NCBI RefSeq assembly: GCF_035958815.1
Contig: NZ_CP108383.1
Location: 1,984,001-2,048,000 of the forward strand
Reading direction: 5' to 3'
Length of the DNA: 64,000 bases
Source: Nocardia sp. NBC_01327
GTDB taxonomy: Bacteria; Actinomycetota; Actinomycetes; Mycobacteriales; Mycobacteriaceae
This document shows, piece after piece, positions 9,127 to 18,812 of the stretch (position 1 is the first letter of the stretch; each line of letters begins with the position of its first letter). The notes under the pieces were generated by a model that saw only the letters and a list, made by a program, of their open reading frames with translations, ran no database searches and was not told the DNA's origin. The position numbers and the translations under genes were made by a program.

Positions 9127-9252
9127 GCGCGGACACCCGACACTCCGGGACCGGGTGCGCGAGCTTCGATTTCGGGTTCACCGCAGCTCACACGCCTGCG
9201 AGGCTGGTGGCACTGCCCGTTCGGCAGTGTGCCGCGGCAAGGGGGAGCGCAG

Positions 9253-9780
9253 ATGGTCTTCGAGGGTGGATTCGTGCGGCCCGCACCGCAGTTGGAGCCG
9301 TCACCGCTGCGCCGACCGACGGTCCCGTCGCCGCTGCGCCAACAGCCCTGTCGCAATCACGCCTTCCGGAATGCGCCGTCACGGCGGTCCGGAACCGTTG
9401 CCCTACAACGGGTATTACGAGCTTCGCACGCTGCGAAATCCGACGTCTGCGACGAATCCGACGTGGTCGCCCGGCAATTCGCCGCCGCGGCGCTGCGGGT
9501 GGCGTTGGAGGTGCTCGACGGCCGCCGCTCTCCGCTACAACTGCGCCCGCTCGCCGACGCCGGGGTTATCGCCGCATTGCGCACGGTGGCCGAGCGCGGT
9601 CAGGTCCCGGGGCGCGGTCTGGGAGCCGCGACCCTCACCAGGGTGGATGTGATCATGGCCGGGTCGCGGGCGGCGGAAGTCTGTGCGGGATACGACCGCG
9701 GAACTCGGCATTTCGCGCTCGCCGCCCGCATTGTCCGCGGTCGTTCCGGGTGGCGCTTGACCGCATTCCGGGTGTTCTGA
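9253..9780 (+). CDS. Rv3235-like alanine/arginine/proline-rich protein
   Basis: 175 residues from ATG 9253 (GTG or ATG starts slightly upstream are possible). A disordered, Pro/Arg-rich N-terminus is followed by a compact domain from about residue 75: 'ARQFAAAALRVALEVLDGRRSPLQLRPLADAGVIAAL' and a C-terminal 'GTRHFALAARIVRGRSGWRLTAFRVF'. This matches the actinobacterial Rv3235 family (DUF6459), of unknown function, which in mycobacteria sits near secA. No secA is nearby here. Assignment is from memory of the family pattern. Confidence 0.65.
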   Translation: MVFEGGFVRPAPQLEPSPLRRPTVPSPLRQQPCRNHAFRNAPSRRSGTVALQRVLRASHAAKSDVCDESDVVARQFAAAALRVALEVLDGRRSPLQLRPLADAGVIAALRTVAERGQVPGRGLGAATLTRVDVIMAGSRAAEVCAGYDRGTRHFALAARIVRGRSGWRLTAFRVF

Positions 9781-9914
9781 AGACCTTCGGGTCACCGCGG
9801 TAATAGCAGAATAGTCTGAGCTCACGGAATTCGATTCGCGCCTGGTTTGAAACCTCCCTCCCGCGGCATTAGCATTTCGGCGAATAGCGGCACCTCTACG
9901 TGGAAGGGCAGTCC

Positions 9915-10259
9915 ATGGCGAAGAAAGTCACCGTAACTCTGGTTGACGACTACGACGGCGAATCGAAGGCCGACGAGACAGTCTTTTTCTCGATCGACGG
10001 TTCGGATTACGAGATCGATCTGTCGATCAAGAACGCCGGCAAGCTGCGGGAGTCTCTCGAGCCGTGGGCCGAGAAGGCCCGCAAGGTCGGTCGTTCCAAG
10101 CAGCGCAAGGTGGGGGCTGTCACCGGCCGCACCCGCCCCGCTGTGGATCGTGAAGAGAGCACCGCGATCCGGGAATGGGCTCGGGCTCAAGGGCACCAGG
10201 TCTCCTCGCGCGGCCGTATCCCGGCCGAGATCGTCGAGGCGTACCAGCGGGCGAAGTAA
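9915..10259 (+). CDS. lsr2: Lsr2 nucleoid-associated protein
   Basis: 114 residues from ATG 9915; a GTG at 9900 in frame is rejected because family members start MAKKVT. The N-terminal oligomerisation domain (residues 1-60) opens with [15 protein letters not shown], and the C-terminal AT-hook-like domain carries the minor-groove motif RGR in [14 protein letters not shown]. Lsr2 is the H-NS analogue of actinobacteria: it bridges and silences AT-rich, often horizontally acquired DNA. The gene stands alone and ends at a strong terminator. Confidence 0.97.
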   Translation: MAKKVTVTLVDDYDGESKADETVFFSIDGSDYEIDLSIKNAGKLRESLEPWAEKARKVGRSKQRKVGAVTGRTRPAVDREESTAIREWARAQGHQVSSRGRIPAEIVEAYQRAK

Positions 10260-10293
10260 TAACGGGCGATGAGTCCCGCCCGTAGGGAAATTC

Positions 10294-10334
10294 GGGAGGA
10301 GCCGGTGACCATGGTCACCGGCTCCTCCCTTTTT
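10294..10334. terminator. intrinsic terminator shared by convergent genes
   Basis: A perfect 17-bp inverted repeat (GGGAGGAGCCGGTGACC with its complement, 2 bases between) followed by TTTTT at 10330-10334. It ends lsr2 on plus. Its symmetry means it may also stop the large regulator reading in from the right, although the U-tract favours the lsr2 direction. Confidence 0.93.
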
Positions 10335-10342
10335 GTCCGTTC

Positions 10343-13300
10343 TTATGCCACTCGAAGTAGCGAATCTCCAGTTACTGGCAGTTCGGTGCGGATTCGTTCC
10401 AGGAGTAGCCGCGCGCGTTCGCGATGTTCCGCCGCGGCCGTGCGGTCGCCGAGGGCCTCCGCCAGCTCGGCCAGCACGGTATCCATCGGCCCGAAAGCGG
10501 TCGAGCCGGTTTCGATGCCGATGACCGTGCCGGTGTGCGGCGCCAGATATTCGAAGAGTGCGCGAATATCGGCGGTCTCGCCCAGCGCGATCGCGGTGCG
10601 CGCCCGCTGCGCCGACATGAGCAGCGGATACATCTCCTCCCGCACCCGGTCCGTCGCGGTATAGACGGTCCGGGCGATCGCGGGTTTCCCGGCGTGCACC
10701 AGTGCGAGCGCGTAGGCCTGCCCGAAAATGCTCGGCAGCTCGGTGTACATCTCCGCGAGGCGTTCGACGAGCCCCGACAGATCACCCCGCGCCCAGCCGA
10801 TTGCCGTGGCGCAGAACAGTTCCACCTCGGCGACGTTCGTTGCCCCGGACCGCGCGATGCGCTGCACGAATTGCCGGTAGAGCTGCTCCGACAGATCGAT
10901 ATCCCCGCGCAGTAATTCCATGGTGGCCGCGAGGCAGCTCACCATATCCAGCAGCGGCTGCAGCTGCCCCTCGTCCGCGTACTCCACCGCATCGAGGGCT
11001 CGCCGCGCCGCTTCGCGCAGGTCGGCATGGGCGACCGCCGCCCGATACCCCAGATGCTGTGCCAGGGCCTGATACTCCGCGAGCCCCGCATCCGCGGCCA
11101 CCTGCTCCAATTCGGCTGCCAGCGTGGCGAATTCGGGCCCGTAGTCGAACTCCAGATAGGTCGCCGCATTGATTGCCGCGCAGCGCAATTCGGGATCGCC
11201 GAGACTTCGGGCCAGCCGCACCGCCTGTAGCGCCAGGCGCTGCCCGCCCGCGTACTCGTCCAGCCCGGCCTCGAAGGTCGCCGCGATCAGCAGCAGGATC
11301 AGCGACTCCGGTGACCGGCCCGCGCCCACCCCGTAGGTGTCACCCGGTAACCACACCAGCTCGCTCGTCGAAAGCGGTTGTCCAGCTGCGTTTTCCGCCG
11401 GTGCGAGGGTGGTGCGCGACCCGCCCGGGCCCTCCTCCCGGCCGATGCCGAGCGCAGCGGCCGGGGCCCGATCGGCTGCGGCGGGCAGTCGATACGGGGC
11501 CAGCGCACGGGCCAGGGCCTGGCGGATGCGGTGATCCGGGGTGCCCCATTCCCGGGCGGCCCAGATCGCCGGGGCGCGCCAGCAGGTGAGCGCCCGGATG
11601 CGAAGATCGTCGCCGCCCAGATCTTCGGCGAGCGTGAGGGCGCGTGCGCGCTCGGCGCGGGCCGCGCGATGCTGATTGTCGTAGGCGAGTGCGGTGACCA
11701 GGGCGCAGCGGGTGTCCAGCAGCGCCGTCCGGTCCGCGCGCTCGGCATGGTCGGCGGCATCGCCCGCGAGTTCGTGCAGTTCGACGGCCGCGCGCAGCAG
11801 TCGCGCGGTTTCGCTGCGCATGCGGCGGTCCATCCGGCGGCGAGCGGCGGCGCGCACCAATTCGATGGCGGTCCTGGCGGTTTCGGCGCTCGCCCCCAGG
11901 ATGGCGTGCCGGGCCAGTACCTCCGGATCACGGGCCAGGGCCGGGTAGGCGTCGGCGTGCGCCTCCAGCAGTTCCAGTGCGGCCCAGTGCATTCGACCGC
12001 GCCGCAGCGCCGGAATGCCGAGGTACACCGCATCGCGGATGAGCGCGTGTTCGAAGGTGATACTGCCGGTGGGCCCGGTGCCGACCAGCCCGGCCGCCTC
12101 GGCGGCGGCGATCAGATCGATGAGCCGGTCCTCGGGCAGCCCCACCGCCAGGCTCAGTATGCCGAGCTCACTGCCCGCGCCCCAGATCGAAATATGCTGC
12201 AGCACTTCGGTGACACCGGCGGGCAACTGTGCGACGCGATTGTCGATCAGGTCGCGGATGGATTCCGGCACCTGTTCCAGACTGCCGTGCGCGGCCAGCA
12301 GTTTGGCCAGTTCCCGGACGAAGAGCGGATTCCCGCCGGTGCGCGCATGCAGTTGGGAGAGCAGGTCCTCGCTCAGTGCGGTGAGTCCGGCAGCCTGCGC
12401 CGTCCGCCGTGTTCCGGCCAGGTCCAGGCCGTTCAATTCCAAGGCCGCGGCGGTGTACTGGGCGAGCGCGGCCGCCGTATTGTGCACCACCGCACCGGCT
12501 TCCGACCGCCGCATGGTGACCAGCACCAGGACCGGTTCCTCACGCAGCCAGTTCACCACCTGTCGCAGCACCTGCAGCGTGGCGGTATCGGCGCGGTGCA
12601 CATCCTCCAGCAGCAGCGCCACCGGTCCGGAAGCGGCTGCGTTCCTACATGATTGGGCGAGTTTGCGCGAGAGCGTGAAAGCGTCGTCGGCGCCGGTGTC
12701 GGGCCCCGGCGCGGCCGCCAGCGGTGCCGCGGCGGCCTCGAGTCCGCTGTGGATCTCCGACCAGGCCCAGGCCGGGGGTGCGCCGTCGATCTCCGGGCAG
12801 TTGCCGGTCGCTACCGTCCATCCGGTGTTCGTCAGTGCGGCGAGCGCGGTTTCGGCGAGCGTGGTCTTGCCGATGCCGGCCTCACCGGACACCCAGACGA
12901 GCCGGAGGCCGCCGCCGCGCGCCGCCGCGGCCAGGGTGAGCAGTTCCGAGAGTTCGGCGGCATAGCCCGTGGCGGCCGGGGTCTCGGCCGCCGTGGTGCT
13001 GCCGCCGCCGTGCAGCAGCACCGGCCGATCATCGGCGTCGGCCGCCGGGACGAGCGGCGCCAGATCCGCGGAGTGGGTGAGGATCGCGGTCTCGAGGTGA
13101 CGCAGGGCCGGTCCCGGATCGACGCCGAATTCCTCGCCCAGGAATTCGCGGGAGCGCCGAATCGTGTTGAGCGCCTCCAATTGCTGGCCGAGTTGATATT
13201 GCGCGATGGCGAGCAGCCGGACGAGCTCCTCCCGCCCCGGATGCGCGCAGAACAGCCCCCGCAGCCCGATGACCACCTCGCCCCAGCGGCCCAGTTCGAG

Positions 13301-13840
13301 TTTGGTCTGGGCATCGAGTTCGAGGGCGGTCAGATGGAGATCGCTGAGCCGCTGCGCTTCCGGTGCGGCCCATTCGATGTCGGCGAATGCCTCCAGCGCC
13401 GGCCCGCGCCATTGTGTGAGCGCCGATTCCAGCAGGGTGTTGCGCCGCAGGGGAGTCGGCCGGGTTTCGGGATTGCTGATCAGTTCCTGGTAACTGCGCA
13501 GTTGTTCTTCGAAGTGCCATGCGTCTACGGCATTTTCGGCGATTCGCAGTGCATAACCGGACGATTCGGACACAATATGCCGAGCGGGCGCGCGCCGCGG
13601 CCGATCCGGTTCGAACAATCGCCGCAGATTGTGGATATGCACCTGCAGGACCGAGGCGGCTTTGGAGGGTGGTTGTCCGGCCCATAGGTCTTCGATCAGG
13701 CGTTCCGTGCTCACGGCCTGGCCGTGCGCGACGATCAGACGACCCAGGACCGCGCGCTGCATGGGAGTTCCCAGCGGAACTTCCCGGCCGTCGACAGACA
13801 GGTGCAGGGGGCCGAGCACTCTGATCTCCGGCCCTGCCAT
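10343..13840 (-). CDS. AfsR/SARP-type transcriptional regulator with AAA ATPase and TPR-like tail
   Basis: 1165 residues from ATG 13840, preceded by GAGGAGGGG. Residues 1-95: OmpR-type winged helix ('IRVLGPLHLSVDGREVPLGTPMQRAVLG' region). Residues 100-250: BTAD domain typical of SARP regulators. Residues 310-560: STAND-type ATPase with Walker A GEAGIGKT at 319-326 and Walker B VALLLEDVHRAD. Residues 600-1165: alpha-helical repeats (TPR-like). Such proteins activate secondary-metabolite operons after ATP-driven assembly. No biosynthetic cluster is directly adjacent; the target may be remote. The gene overlaps nothing and ends just past a shared terminator. Confidence 0.9.
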   Translation of the reverse strand: MAGPEIRVLGPLHLSVDGREVPLGTPMQRAVLGRLIVAHGQAVSTERLIEDLWAGQPPSKAASVLQVHIHNLRRLFEPDRPRRAPARHIVSESSGYALRIAENAVDAWHFEEQLRSYQELISNPETRPTPLRRNTLLESALTQWRGPALEAFADIEWAAPEAQRLSDLHLTALELDAQTKLELGRWGEVVIGLRGLFCAHPGREELVRLLAIAQYQLGQQLEALNTIRRSREFLGEEFGVDPGPALRHLETAILTHSADLAPLVPAADADDRPVLLHGGGSTTAAETPAATGYAAELSELLTLAAAARGGGLRLVWVSGEAGIGKTTLAETALAALTNTGWTVATGNCPEIDGAPPAWAWSEIHSGLEAAAAPLAAAPGPDTGADDAFTLSRKLAQSCRNAAASGPVALLLEDVHRADTATLQVLRQVVNWLREEPVLVLVTMRRSEAGAVVHNTAAALAQYTAAALELNGLDLAGTRRTAQAAGLTALSEDLLSQLHARTGGNPLFVRELAKLLAAHGSLEQVPESIRDLIDNRVAQLPAGVTEVLQHISIWGAGSELGILSLAVGLPEDRLIDLIAAAEAAGLVGTGPTGSITFEHALIRDAVYLGIPALRRGRMHWAALELLEAHADAYPALARDPEVLARHAILGASAETARTAIELVRAAARRRMDRRMRSETARLLRAAVELHELAGDAADHAERADRTALLDTRCALVTALAYDNQHRAARAERARALTLAEDLGGDDLRIRALTCWRAPAIWAAREWGTPDHRIRQALARALAPYRLPAAADRAPAAALGIGREEGPGGSRTTLAPAENAAGQPLSTSELVWLPGDTYGVGAGRSPESLILLLIAATFEAGLDEYAGGQRLALQAVRLARSLGDPELRCAAINAATYLEFDYGPEFATLAAELEQVAADAGLAEYQALAQHLGYRAAVAHADLREAARRALDAVEYADEGQLQPLLDMVSCLAATMELLRGDIDLSEQLYRQFVQRIARSGATNVAEVELFCATAIGWARGDLSGLVERLAEMYTELPSIFGQAYALALVHAGKPAIARTVYTATDRVREEMYPLLMSAQRARTAIALGETADIRALFEYLAPHTGTVIGIETGSTAFGPMDTVLAELAEALGDRTAAAEHRERARLLLERIRTELPVTGDSLLRVA

Positions 13841-13863
13841 CCCGACCCCTCCTCGTAATGAAA

Positions 13864-13880
13864 GCAAACTGGACGTTTGC
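13864..13880. promoter_or_regulatory. inverted repeat upstream of the SARP gene
   Basis: GCAAAC-TGGAC-GTTTGC, 24 bp upstream of the regulator's ATG. A further GTTTGC half-site occurs at 13924-13929. The surrounding stretch (13845-13990) is more AT-rich than the genes. Possible autoregulatory site; SARPs more often bind direct repeats, so this is tentative. Confidence 0.35.
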
Positions 13881-14103
13881 CATAAGAAGAGCACTATCCC
13901 TCAAAAAGTCGAAGATGCCAAAAGTTTGCACGATAGTTGTCGAATGGTTACGGATGCGGTCGTAAGTAAGCCCGCTCACGTGCTAAGGCCAATTGTTCGA
14001 ATTGCTAACAGTATTCCGGTGCGACCCAACCCGGTCGGAAGTGAATCGGAAGAGCTCTAGCGGATGCTTTCGGGTGGAAACAGGCCTAGGAAGGGTGGTT
14101 TGC

Positions 14104-14331
14104 ATGCTGCACCGATGCGATGTCCCGAATGGGTTCGGCAACACCGGAATCGAACCCGAGAACGCTGGACTGTATATCGATCGCGATGGCGATATCTGGG
14201 AGAAGCGGGACGACGGCTGGCGCCTGCTCCTGCAGGGCGGCGTGGCGGTCGATCCCCTGTCCCTCTGGGATTGGACCGAAGGGCACGTCCGCGACTACGC
14301 GCCGTTCGCACCCGTCGCCGGAGTGAACTGA
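14104..14331 (+). CDS. small acidic protein of unknown function
   Basis: 75 residues from ATG 14104 (MLHRCDVPNGFGNTG). A longer reading from 13993 is less likely because it extends through the divergent regulatory gap. The core 'GLYIDRDGDIWEKRDDGWRLL' looks like a short beta-hairpin of a type seen in small actinobacterial hypothetical proteins. It ends 4 bp before the stop of convergent glpF. No function recognised. Confidence 0.6.
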   Translation: MLHRCDVPNGFGNTGIEPENAGLYIDRDGDIWEKRDDGWRLLLQGGVAVDPLSLWDWTEGHVRDYAPFAPVAGVN

Positions 14332-14335
14332 CCCT

Positions 14336-15160
14336 TCAGAGGTAGAGCTGCGCCACCAGCCCGGCCAGGGCGCCGCCGACCAGCGGTCCCAGGACCGGAA
14401 CCCAGGCGTAGGCCCAGTCGGCGTTCTTGTGCTGCGATCCCCGGTGTGCGGGCAGCTGCTCGGGGATGCGCTCCGCGGATCCGCCGCCGAGATCGGCCGG
14501 AATGCGTTCCGGCAGTACGTTCGCGGCCCGTCCGGTCGGCAGCAGCGCATAGGCGATGCGGGGTCCCAGATCGCGTGCGGGGTTGATCGCGTACCCGGTC
14601 GGCCCGCCCAGTGAGGCGCCGATGCCGACGACCAGCAGCGCCGCGGCCAGCGGTCCCAATCCGCTCGGGGTGTGCCCGAAGGCCAGAATCACGAAGACCA
14701 GTGCGAACGTGGCGATCACCTCGGTGAGGAAGTTCCACCGGTAGGAGCGGATCGCGGGCCCGGTGGCGAAGACCGCCAGCTTCTTGGCCTCGTCGGTCTC
14801 CTCGTCGAAGTGCCGCTTGTAGGCCGCGAAGGCCGCGCACGCACCGAGGAATGCGCCGAGCAGCTGTCCGGTGAGATAGGCGACGGTATTGGTGAAGTTC
14901 ACCGGCACCCCGGGTGCGTACTCGTCCGCGCCGGAGAACAGATTGCCTATGGTGACAGCCGGATTCAGGTGCCCGCCGGTCTTGTAGGCGACATAGACAC
15001 CGGCGAAGACGCCCAGACCCCAGCCGAAGCTGATGAGCAGCCAGCCGCCGTCGAACCCCTTCGACTTTGCCAGCAATACATTGGCAACGACACCGGCGCC
15101 GAGCAGGATGAGCACACCCGTGCCCAGTGCCTCGCTGATGAAAATCGTGCTGAAGCCCAT
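14336..15160 (-). CDS. glpF: glycerol facilitator (aquaglyceroporin)
   Basis: 274 residues from ATG 15160. Six membrane helices and both pore loops are visible: GHLNPAVT in the first half and YAINPARD in the second; the Asp after NPAR marks the glycerol-conducting subclass. A longer loop before the last helix ('ANVLPERIPADLGG' onward) is Gln/His-rich and unusual. It would let glycerol into the cell for the kinase encoded upstream. It is separated from glpD by 231 bp containing a strong hairpin, so it may be partly uncoupled from the operon. Confidence 0.93.
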   Translation of the reverse strand: MGFSTIFISEALGTGVLILLGAGVVANVLLAKSKGFDGGWLLISFGWGLGVFAGVYVAYKTGGHLNPAVTIGNLFSGADEYAPGVPVNFTNTVAYLTGQLLGAFLGACAAFAAYKRHFDEETDEAKKLAVFATGPAIRSYRWNFLTEVIATFALVFVILAFGHTPSGLGPLAAALLVVGIGASLGGPTGYAINPARDLGPRIAYALLPTGRAANVLPERIPADLGGGSAERIPEQLPAHRGSQHKNADWAYAWVPVLGPLVGGALAGLVAQLYL

Positions 15161-15328
15161 TGATGCGCCTCCCGATCGGCGTCGCGACAGTGCGGACGAA
15201 GGTGGGTAGAAGCTGAAACGGACCTTACGGTCTTTCGTCCAGCAAATCTTTAGACACACGCTACGACGACCGGGACGCCCCACACAAGCCGCTCATTTCC
15301 GATCGACTCCGGAGGCGGGCACGCGGCA

Positions 15329-15360
15329 GCGCCACGCCGGAAATGCTTCCGGCGCGGCGC
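15329..15360 (-). terminator. strong hairpin between glpD and glpF
   Basis: GCGCC-A-CGCCGGAA, loop ATGC, TTCCGGCG-C-GGCGC: 13 base pairs with one mismatch. It lies 32 bp after the glpD stop on the minus transcript and lacks a U-tract. It may act as a partial terminator or mRNA-stability element that sets glpF below glpKD, or simply end glpD with glpF having its own promoter. Confidence 0.55.
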
Positions 15361-15391
15361 TATTCGGTACGGGAATTCGGTCCGGGACGAC

Positions 15392-17071
15392 TCAGCTGAC
15401 CGCGAGCAGGCGAGCCGCATTGGCCGCCTCGTCGTCATCGGCCGCATTGGCCGCGAGTTCGGCATGCACGCGATCGAAATACTGATTGATCTCGGCATTG
15501 GTCCGCTCGGCATCCCAGCCCAGATGCGGGGCGATGAGCCGCGCGATCTCGGGAGCCGCCCGCAGGCCACGGTCCGGCACCTCGATGGAGATGCGGGTGC
15601 GGCGGGTGAGGACATCGTCGAGGTGCAGCGCGCCCTCGTGCGTGACGGCGTACACGGCCTCGGCGGCAATGTAGTCCTCGGCGCCCGAAATCGGCTGGCG
15701 CAGTGCGGGAACCGCGGCGATCAGATCGAACAGGCTCTCGGTGAGCGAACCGTACCGGCCGAGCAGGTGCTCGACGGTTTCGATCGGCAGCCCGGCGCGC
15801 AGTGCGACGCCCCGCACATCGTCGAGCATGTCCTGATAGCCGACCGCACCCAGCAGCGGCAAGCTCTCGGTCACCGATGACGGTGCGTCACTGCCCAGTC
15901 GTGCGGCGGCAGCGTCGACCACATCGGCGGCCATCACCCGGTAGGTGGTGTACTTGCCGCCCGCGATGACGAACAGGCCGGGGGCCGGTTCGGCGACCGC
16001 GTGCTCACGCGAGAGCTTCGAGGTCTCCTTCGACGCGCCGGTCATGAGCGGCCGCAGCCCCGCATAGGTACCGACGATATCGGCGCGCGTAATCGGTTCG
16101 CGCAGCAGTGAATTGATGTGATCGAGGATGTACTGCACATCCGCGGCGCTGGCGGTCGGGTGGTTCTTGTCCAGCGACCATTCGGTATCGGTGGTGCCGA
16201 TGATCCAGTGCTCGGCCCACGGAATCACGAACAGCACGGACTTCTCGGTGCGCATGATCAGTCCGGTGCTCATGTTCAGCCGCTCGCGCGGCACCATGAT
16301 GTGCACGCCCTTGGACATGCGCACGTGGAACGGGAATTCCACGCCGGTCATCTTGATCATGTCATCGGTCCACACGCCGGTGGCGCTGATGACGGTGCGG
16401 GCCCGAATGGTGTGCTCCAGACCGGTTTCCAGATCCAGCACCTTGGCGCCGACCACCTGCTCGCCCTCGCGCAGCAGCCCGGTCACCCTGGTCCGGGTGA
16501 GCACGGTCGCGCCGTGCTGGGCGGCGGTGCGGGCCAGCATCATGGTGTGGCGGGCGTCGTCGACCTGCGCGTCGTAGTAGCGGATGGCGCCGGTCATGGC
16601 GTCCTCCTTGAGCGCGGGAGCCAATTCCAGTGCGCTGGTACGGGTCAGGTGCCGGTGCATGGGCACCGCACGGGCGCCGCCGAGCGTGTCGTACAGCGCC
16701 ACGCCCGCGCCGATGTACGCGCGCTCCCACACCCGGTGCTGCAGCGGGAACAGGAAGGACACCGGATGCACCAGGTGCGGGGCGATCTTGTTCAGCAGCA
16801 GCCCGCGCTCCTTCAAAGCCTCACGGACCAGGGCGAAGTCGAGCTGCTCCAGGTAGCGCAGGCCACCGTGGATGAGTTTGGACGAGCGGCTGGAGGTACC
16901 GGCCGCGAAGTCGCGGGCCTCGACCAGGGTGACGGACAGGCCGCGTGCGGCGGCATCGAGGGCGGCGCCGGCGCCGGTCACGCCGCCGCCGATGACCAGG
17001 ACGTCGATCTCGGTGTCGCCGAGTGCATCGATCGCCCGGGTGCGGTAGGCAGGATCCAATTGTGCGGACAC
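15392..17071 (-). CDS. glpD: aerobic glycerol-3-phosphate dehydrogenase
   Basis: 559 residues from GTG 17071, chosen because AAGGAG lies 6 bases upstream; a GTG at 17098 and a start at 17146 are weaker. FAD motif GGGVTGAGAALDAAARG near residue 28, then 'SSRSSKLIHGGLRYLEQLDF', the classic GlpD region. The C-terminal DAO_C domain follows from about residue 400. It oxidises glycerol-3-phosphate to DHAP, passing electrons to the quinone pool at the membrane. 58 bp separate it from glpK upstream, consistent with one transcript. Confidence 0.95.
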   Translation of the reverse strand: MSAQLDPAYRTRAIDALGDTEIDVLVIGGGVTGAGAALDAAARGLSVTLVEARDFAAGTSSRSSKLIHGGLRYLEQLDFALVREALKERGLLLNKIAPHLVHPVSFLFPLQHRVWERAYIGAGVALYDTLGGARAVPMHRHLTRTSALELAPALKEDAMTGAIRYYDAQVDDARHTMMLARTAAQHGATVLTRTRVTGLLREGEQVVGAKVLDLETGLEHTIRARTVISATGVWTDDMIKMTGVEFPFHVRMSKGVHIMVPRERLNMSTGLIMRTEKSVLFVIPWAEHWIIGTTDTEWSLDKNHPTASAADVQYILDHINSLLREPITRADIVGTYAGLRPLMTGASKETSKLSREHAVAEPAPGLFVIAGGKYTTYRVMAADVVDAAAARLGSDAPSSVTESLPLLGAVGYQDMLDDVRGVALRAGLPIETVEHLLGRYGSLTESLFDLIAAVPALRQPISGAEDYIAAEAVYAVTHEGALHLDDVLTRRTRISIEVPDRGLRAAPEIARLIAPHLGWDAERTNAEINQYFDRVHAELAANAADDDEAANAARLLAVS

Positions 17072-17129
17072 GCAATGCTCCTTGTTATCGGTGCTCACTT
17101 CACAGGGCTCTGTTGAGTCATGTGGCGCG

Positions 17130-18662
17130 TCAGTCCTCGTCGTCATCGTCGATATCGACCCAGTCGAGGGTGCGCGAGACAGCTTTCAGCCAGCGGGCGT
17201 AGCCGCGTTGCCGCTGCTTCTCGCTCCAGGTGGGCTGCCAGTTCTTGTCCTCGTGCCAGTTGGCGACGAGTTCGTCTGTGTTGTTCCAGAATCCGGTGGC
17301 CAGACCGGCGGCATAGGCCGCGCCCAGCGCGGTGGTCTCCGGGACCATCGGCCGCGAGACCGGCACGCCGAGGAAATCGGCCTGGATCTGCATGGCCAGT
17401 TCATTGGCGGTGACACCGCCGTCCACCCGCAGGGTCTCCAGCTTCACCCCGGAGTCCTGCTGCATGGCCTCGACCACATCGCGGGTCTGGTAGCAGATGG
17501 ATTCCAGTGTGGCCCTGGCCAAGTGGGCATTATTGCTGTAGCGGGACAGGCCGAGTACGGCCCCGCGCGCATCGGGCCGCCAGTACGGCGCGAAGAGTCC
17601 CGAGAAGGCGGGCACGAAGTACACGCCGCCGGTATCGCTGACCTGACTGGCCAGTCGCTCGATTTGCGAAGCGCCGGAGATGATTCCGAGCTGATCGCGC
17701 AGCCACTGCACGGCCGATCCGGTGACGGCGATGGAACCCTCGAGCGCGTACACCGGCTTCTCGTCGCCGAACTGGTAGGCGACGGTGGTCAACAGCCCGT
17801 GCTTGGAGCGCACAATCTCTGTACCGGTATTCAGCATCAGGAAATTCCCTGTGCCGTAAGTGTTCTTGGCCTCACCCGGCCGGAAGCACACCTGCCCGAC
17901 GGTGGCGGCCTGCTGATCGCCGAGCACGCCGGTGATGCGCACGGAGCCCTTGAACGGGCCGTCCGGATTGGTGGTGCCGAATCCCGCCGGATTGGACGAC
18001 GGCGCGATGGCGGGCAGCATGGCCCGCGGAATTCCGAAGACCGACAGCAATTCCTCGTCCCAGTCCAGGGTTTCGAGATCCATGAGCATGGTCCGCGAGG
18101 CATTGGTCGGATCGGTGATGTGCACCCCGTCGCGCGCACCGCCGGTGAGATTCCAGATCAACCAGGAGTCCGGGGTGCCGAACAGCGCATCGCCGCGCTC
18201 GGCGTCTTCCCTTACGCCGGGGACGTTTTCGAGAATCCACTTCAGTTTGCCGCCGGAGAAGTACGGTGCGGGCGGCAGACCGGCCTTGCGGCGGATCAGA
18301 TCACCGTGCCCGGCCTTGTTCAGGTCCGAGATGATGCGATCGGTGCGGGTGTCCTGCCAGACGATGGCGTTGTAATAGGGGCGTCCGGTGCGGCGGTTCC
18401 ACACGATGGTGGTCTCGCGCTGATTGGTGACGCCGACGGCGGTGAGATCACTCGCCGTGAGTTTGGCGCCCGCCAGTGCGCTCTTGATCACGGTCCGGGT
18501 GCGTTCCCAGATCTCGTCCGGATTGTGTTCCACCCAGCCGGCCTGCGGCATGATCTGCTCATGTTCGAGCTGATGGCGGGCAACCACATTGCCGCCGTGA
18601 TCGAACACCATGAATCGCGTGGAAGTCGTGCCCTGGTCGATGGCTCCGACGTACTGCGTCAT
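17130..18662 (-). CDS. glpK: glycerol kinase 1
   Basis: 510 residues from ATG 18662, with GGAAAGGA upstream. FGGY kinase: N-terminal phosphate loop '[15 protein letters not shown]', central '[14 protein letters not shown]', and C-terminal '[22 protein letters not shown]' and '[14 protein letters not shown]'. First gene of the glpK-glpD-glpF set. It phosphorylates glycerol to sn-glycerol-3-phosphate. The C-terminus ends in an Asp/Glu run (DIDDDDED). A second kinase of the same family is encoded at 19620 on the other side of the regulator. Confidence 0.96.
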   Translation of the reverse strand: MTQYVGAIDQGTTSTRFMVFDHGGNVVARHQLEHEQIMPQAGWVEHNPDEIWERTRTVIKSALAGAKLTASDLTAVGVTNQRETTIVWNRRTGRPYYNAIVWQDTRTDRIISDLNKAGHGDLIRRKAGLPPAPYFSGGKLKWILENVPGVREDAERGDALFGTPDSWLIWNLTGGARDGVHITDPTNASRTMLMDLETLDWDEELLSVFGIPRAMLPAIAPSSNPAGFGTTNPDGPFKGSVRITGVLGDQQAATVGQVCFRPGEAKNTYGTGNFLMLNTGTEIVRSKHGLLTTVAYQFGDEKPVYALEGSIAVTGSAVQWLRDQLGIISGASQIERLASQVSDTGGVYFVPAFSGLFAPYWRPDARGAVLGLSRYSNNAHLARATLESICYQTRDVVEAMQQDSGVKLETLRVDGGVTANELAMQIQADFLGVPVSRPMVPETTALGAAYAAGLATGFWNNTDELVANWHEDKNWQPTWSEKQRQRGYARWLKAVSRTLDWVDIDDDDED

Positions 18663-18771
18663 CGCGGTCCTTTCCGGAAACTCGTCTTTGAGTCCGTTTG
18701 CGCTGGTGAGCACGGTCGCCGCCGGGCCCGACGTCAACGCTACGAACTGTGGGCGTTCCTTGACAGGTCAG

Positions 18772-18792
18772 CCGTTCGACAATGCCGAACGG
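18772..18792. promoter_or_regulatory. candidate IclR/GylR operator
   Basis: Inverted repeat CCGTTCG-ACAATGC-CGAACGG in the 150-bp gap between divergent glpK and the IclR gene, 20 bp upstream of the regulator's ATG. A TTGACA at 18760-18765 lies next to it. Placement suits control of both directions and autoregulation. The regulator-operator link is inferred from position only. Confidence 0.6.
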
Positions 18793-18812
18793 TTTGCTGA
18801 TAGGTTACGGAC

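Noticed and set aside
11378..12652. Plus-strand open frame inside the SARP regulator
   Set aside because: High-GC shadow of the minus gene, low-complexity composition, no start site.
13993..14103. Longer N-terminus for the 75-residue protein
   Set aside because: It passes through the AT-rich regulatory gap and has no ribosome-binding site; the inner ATG at 14104 is better.
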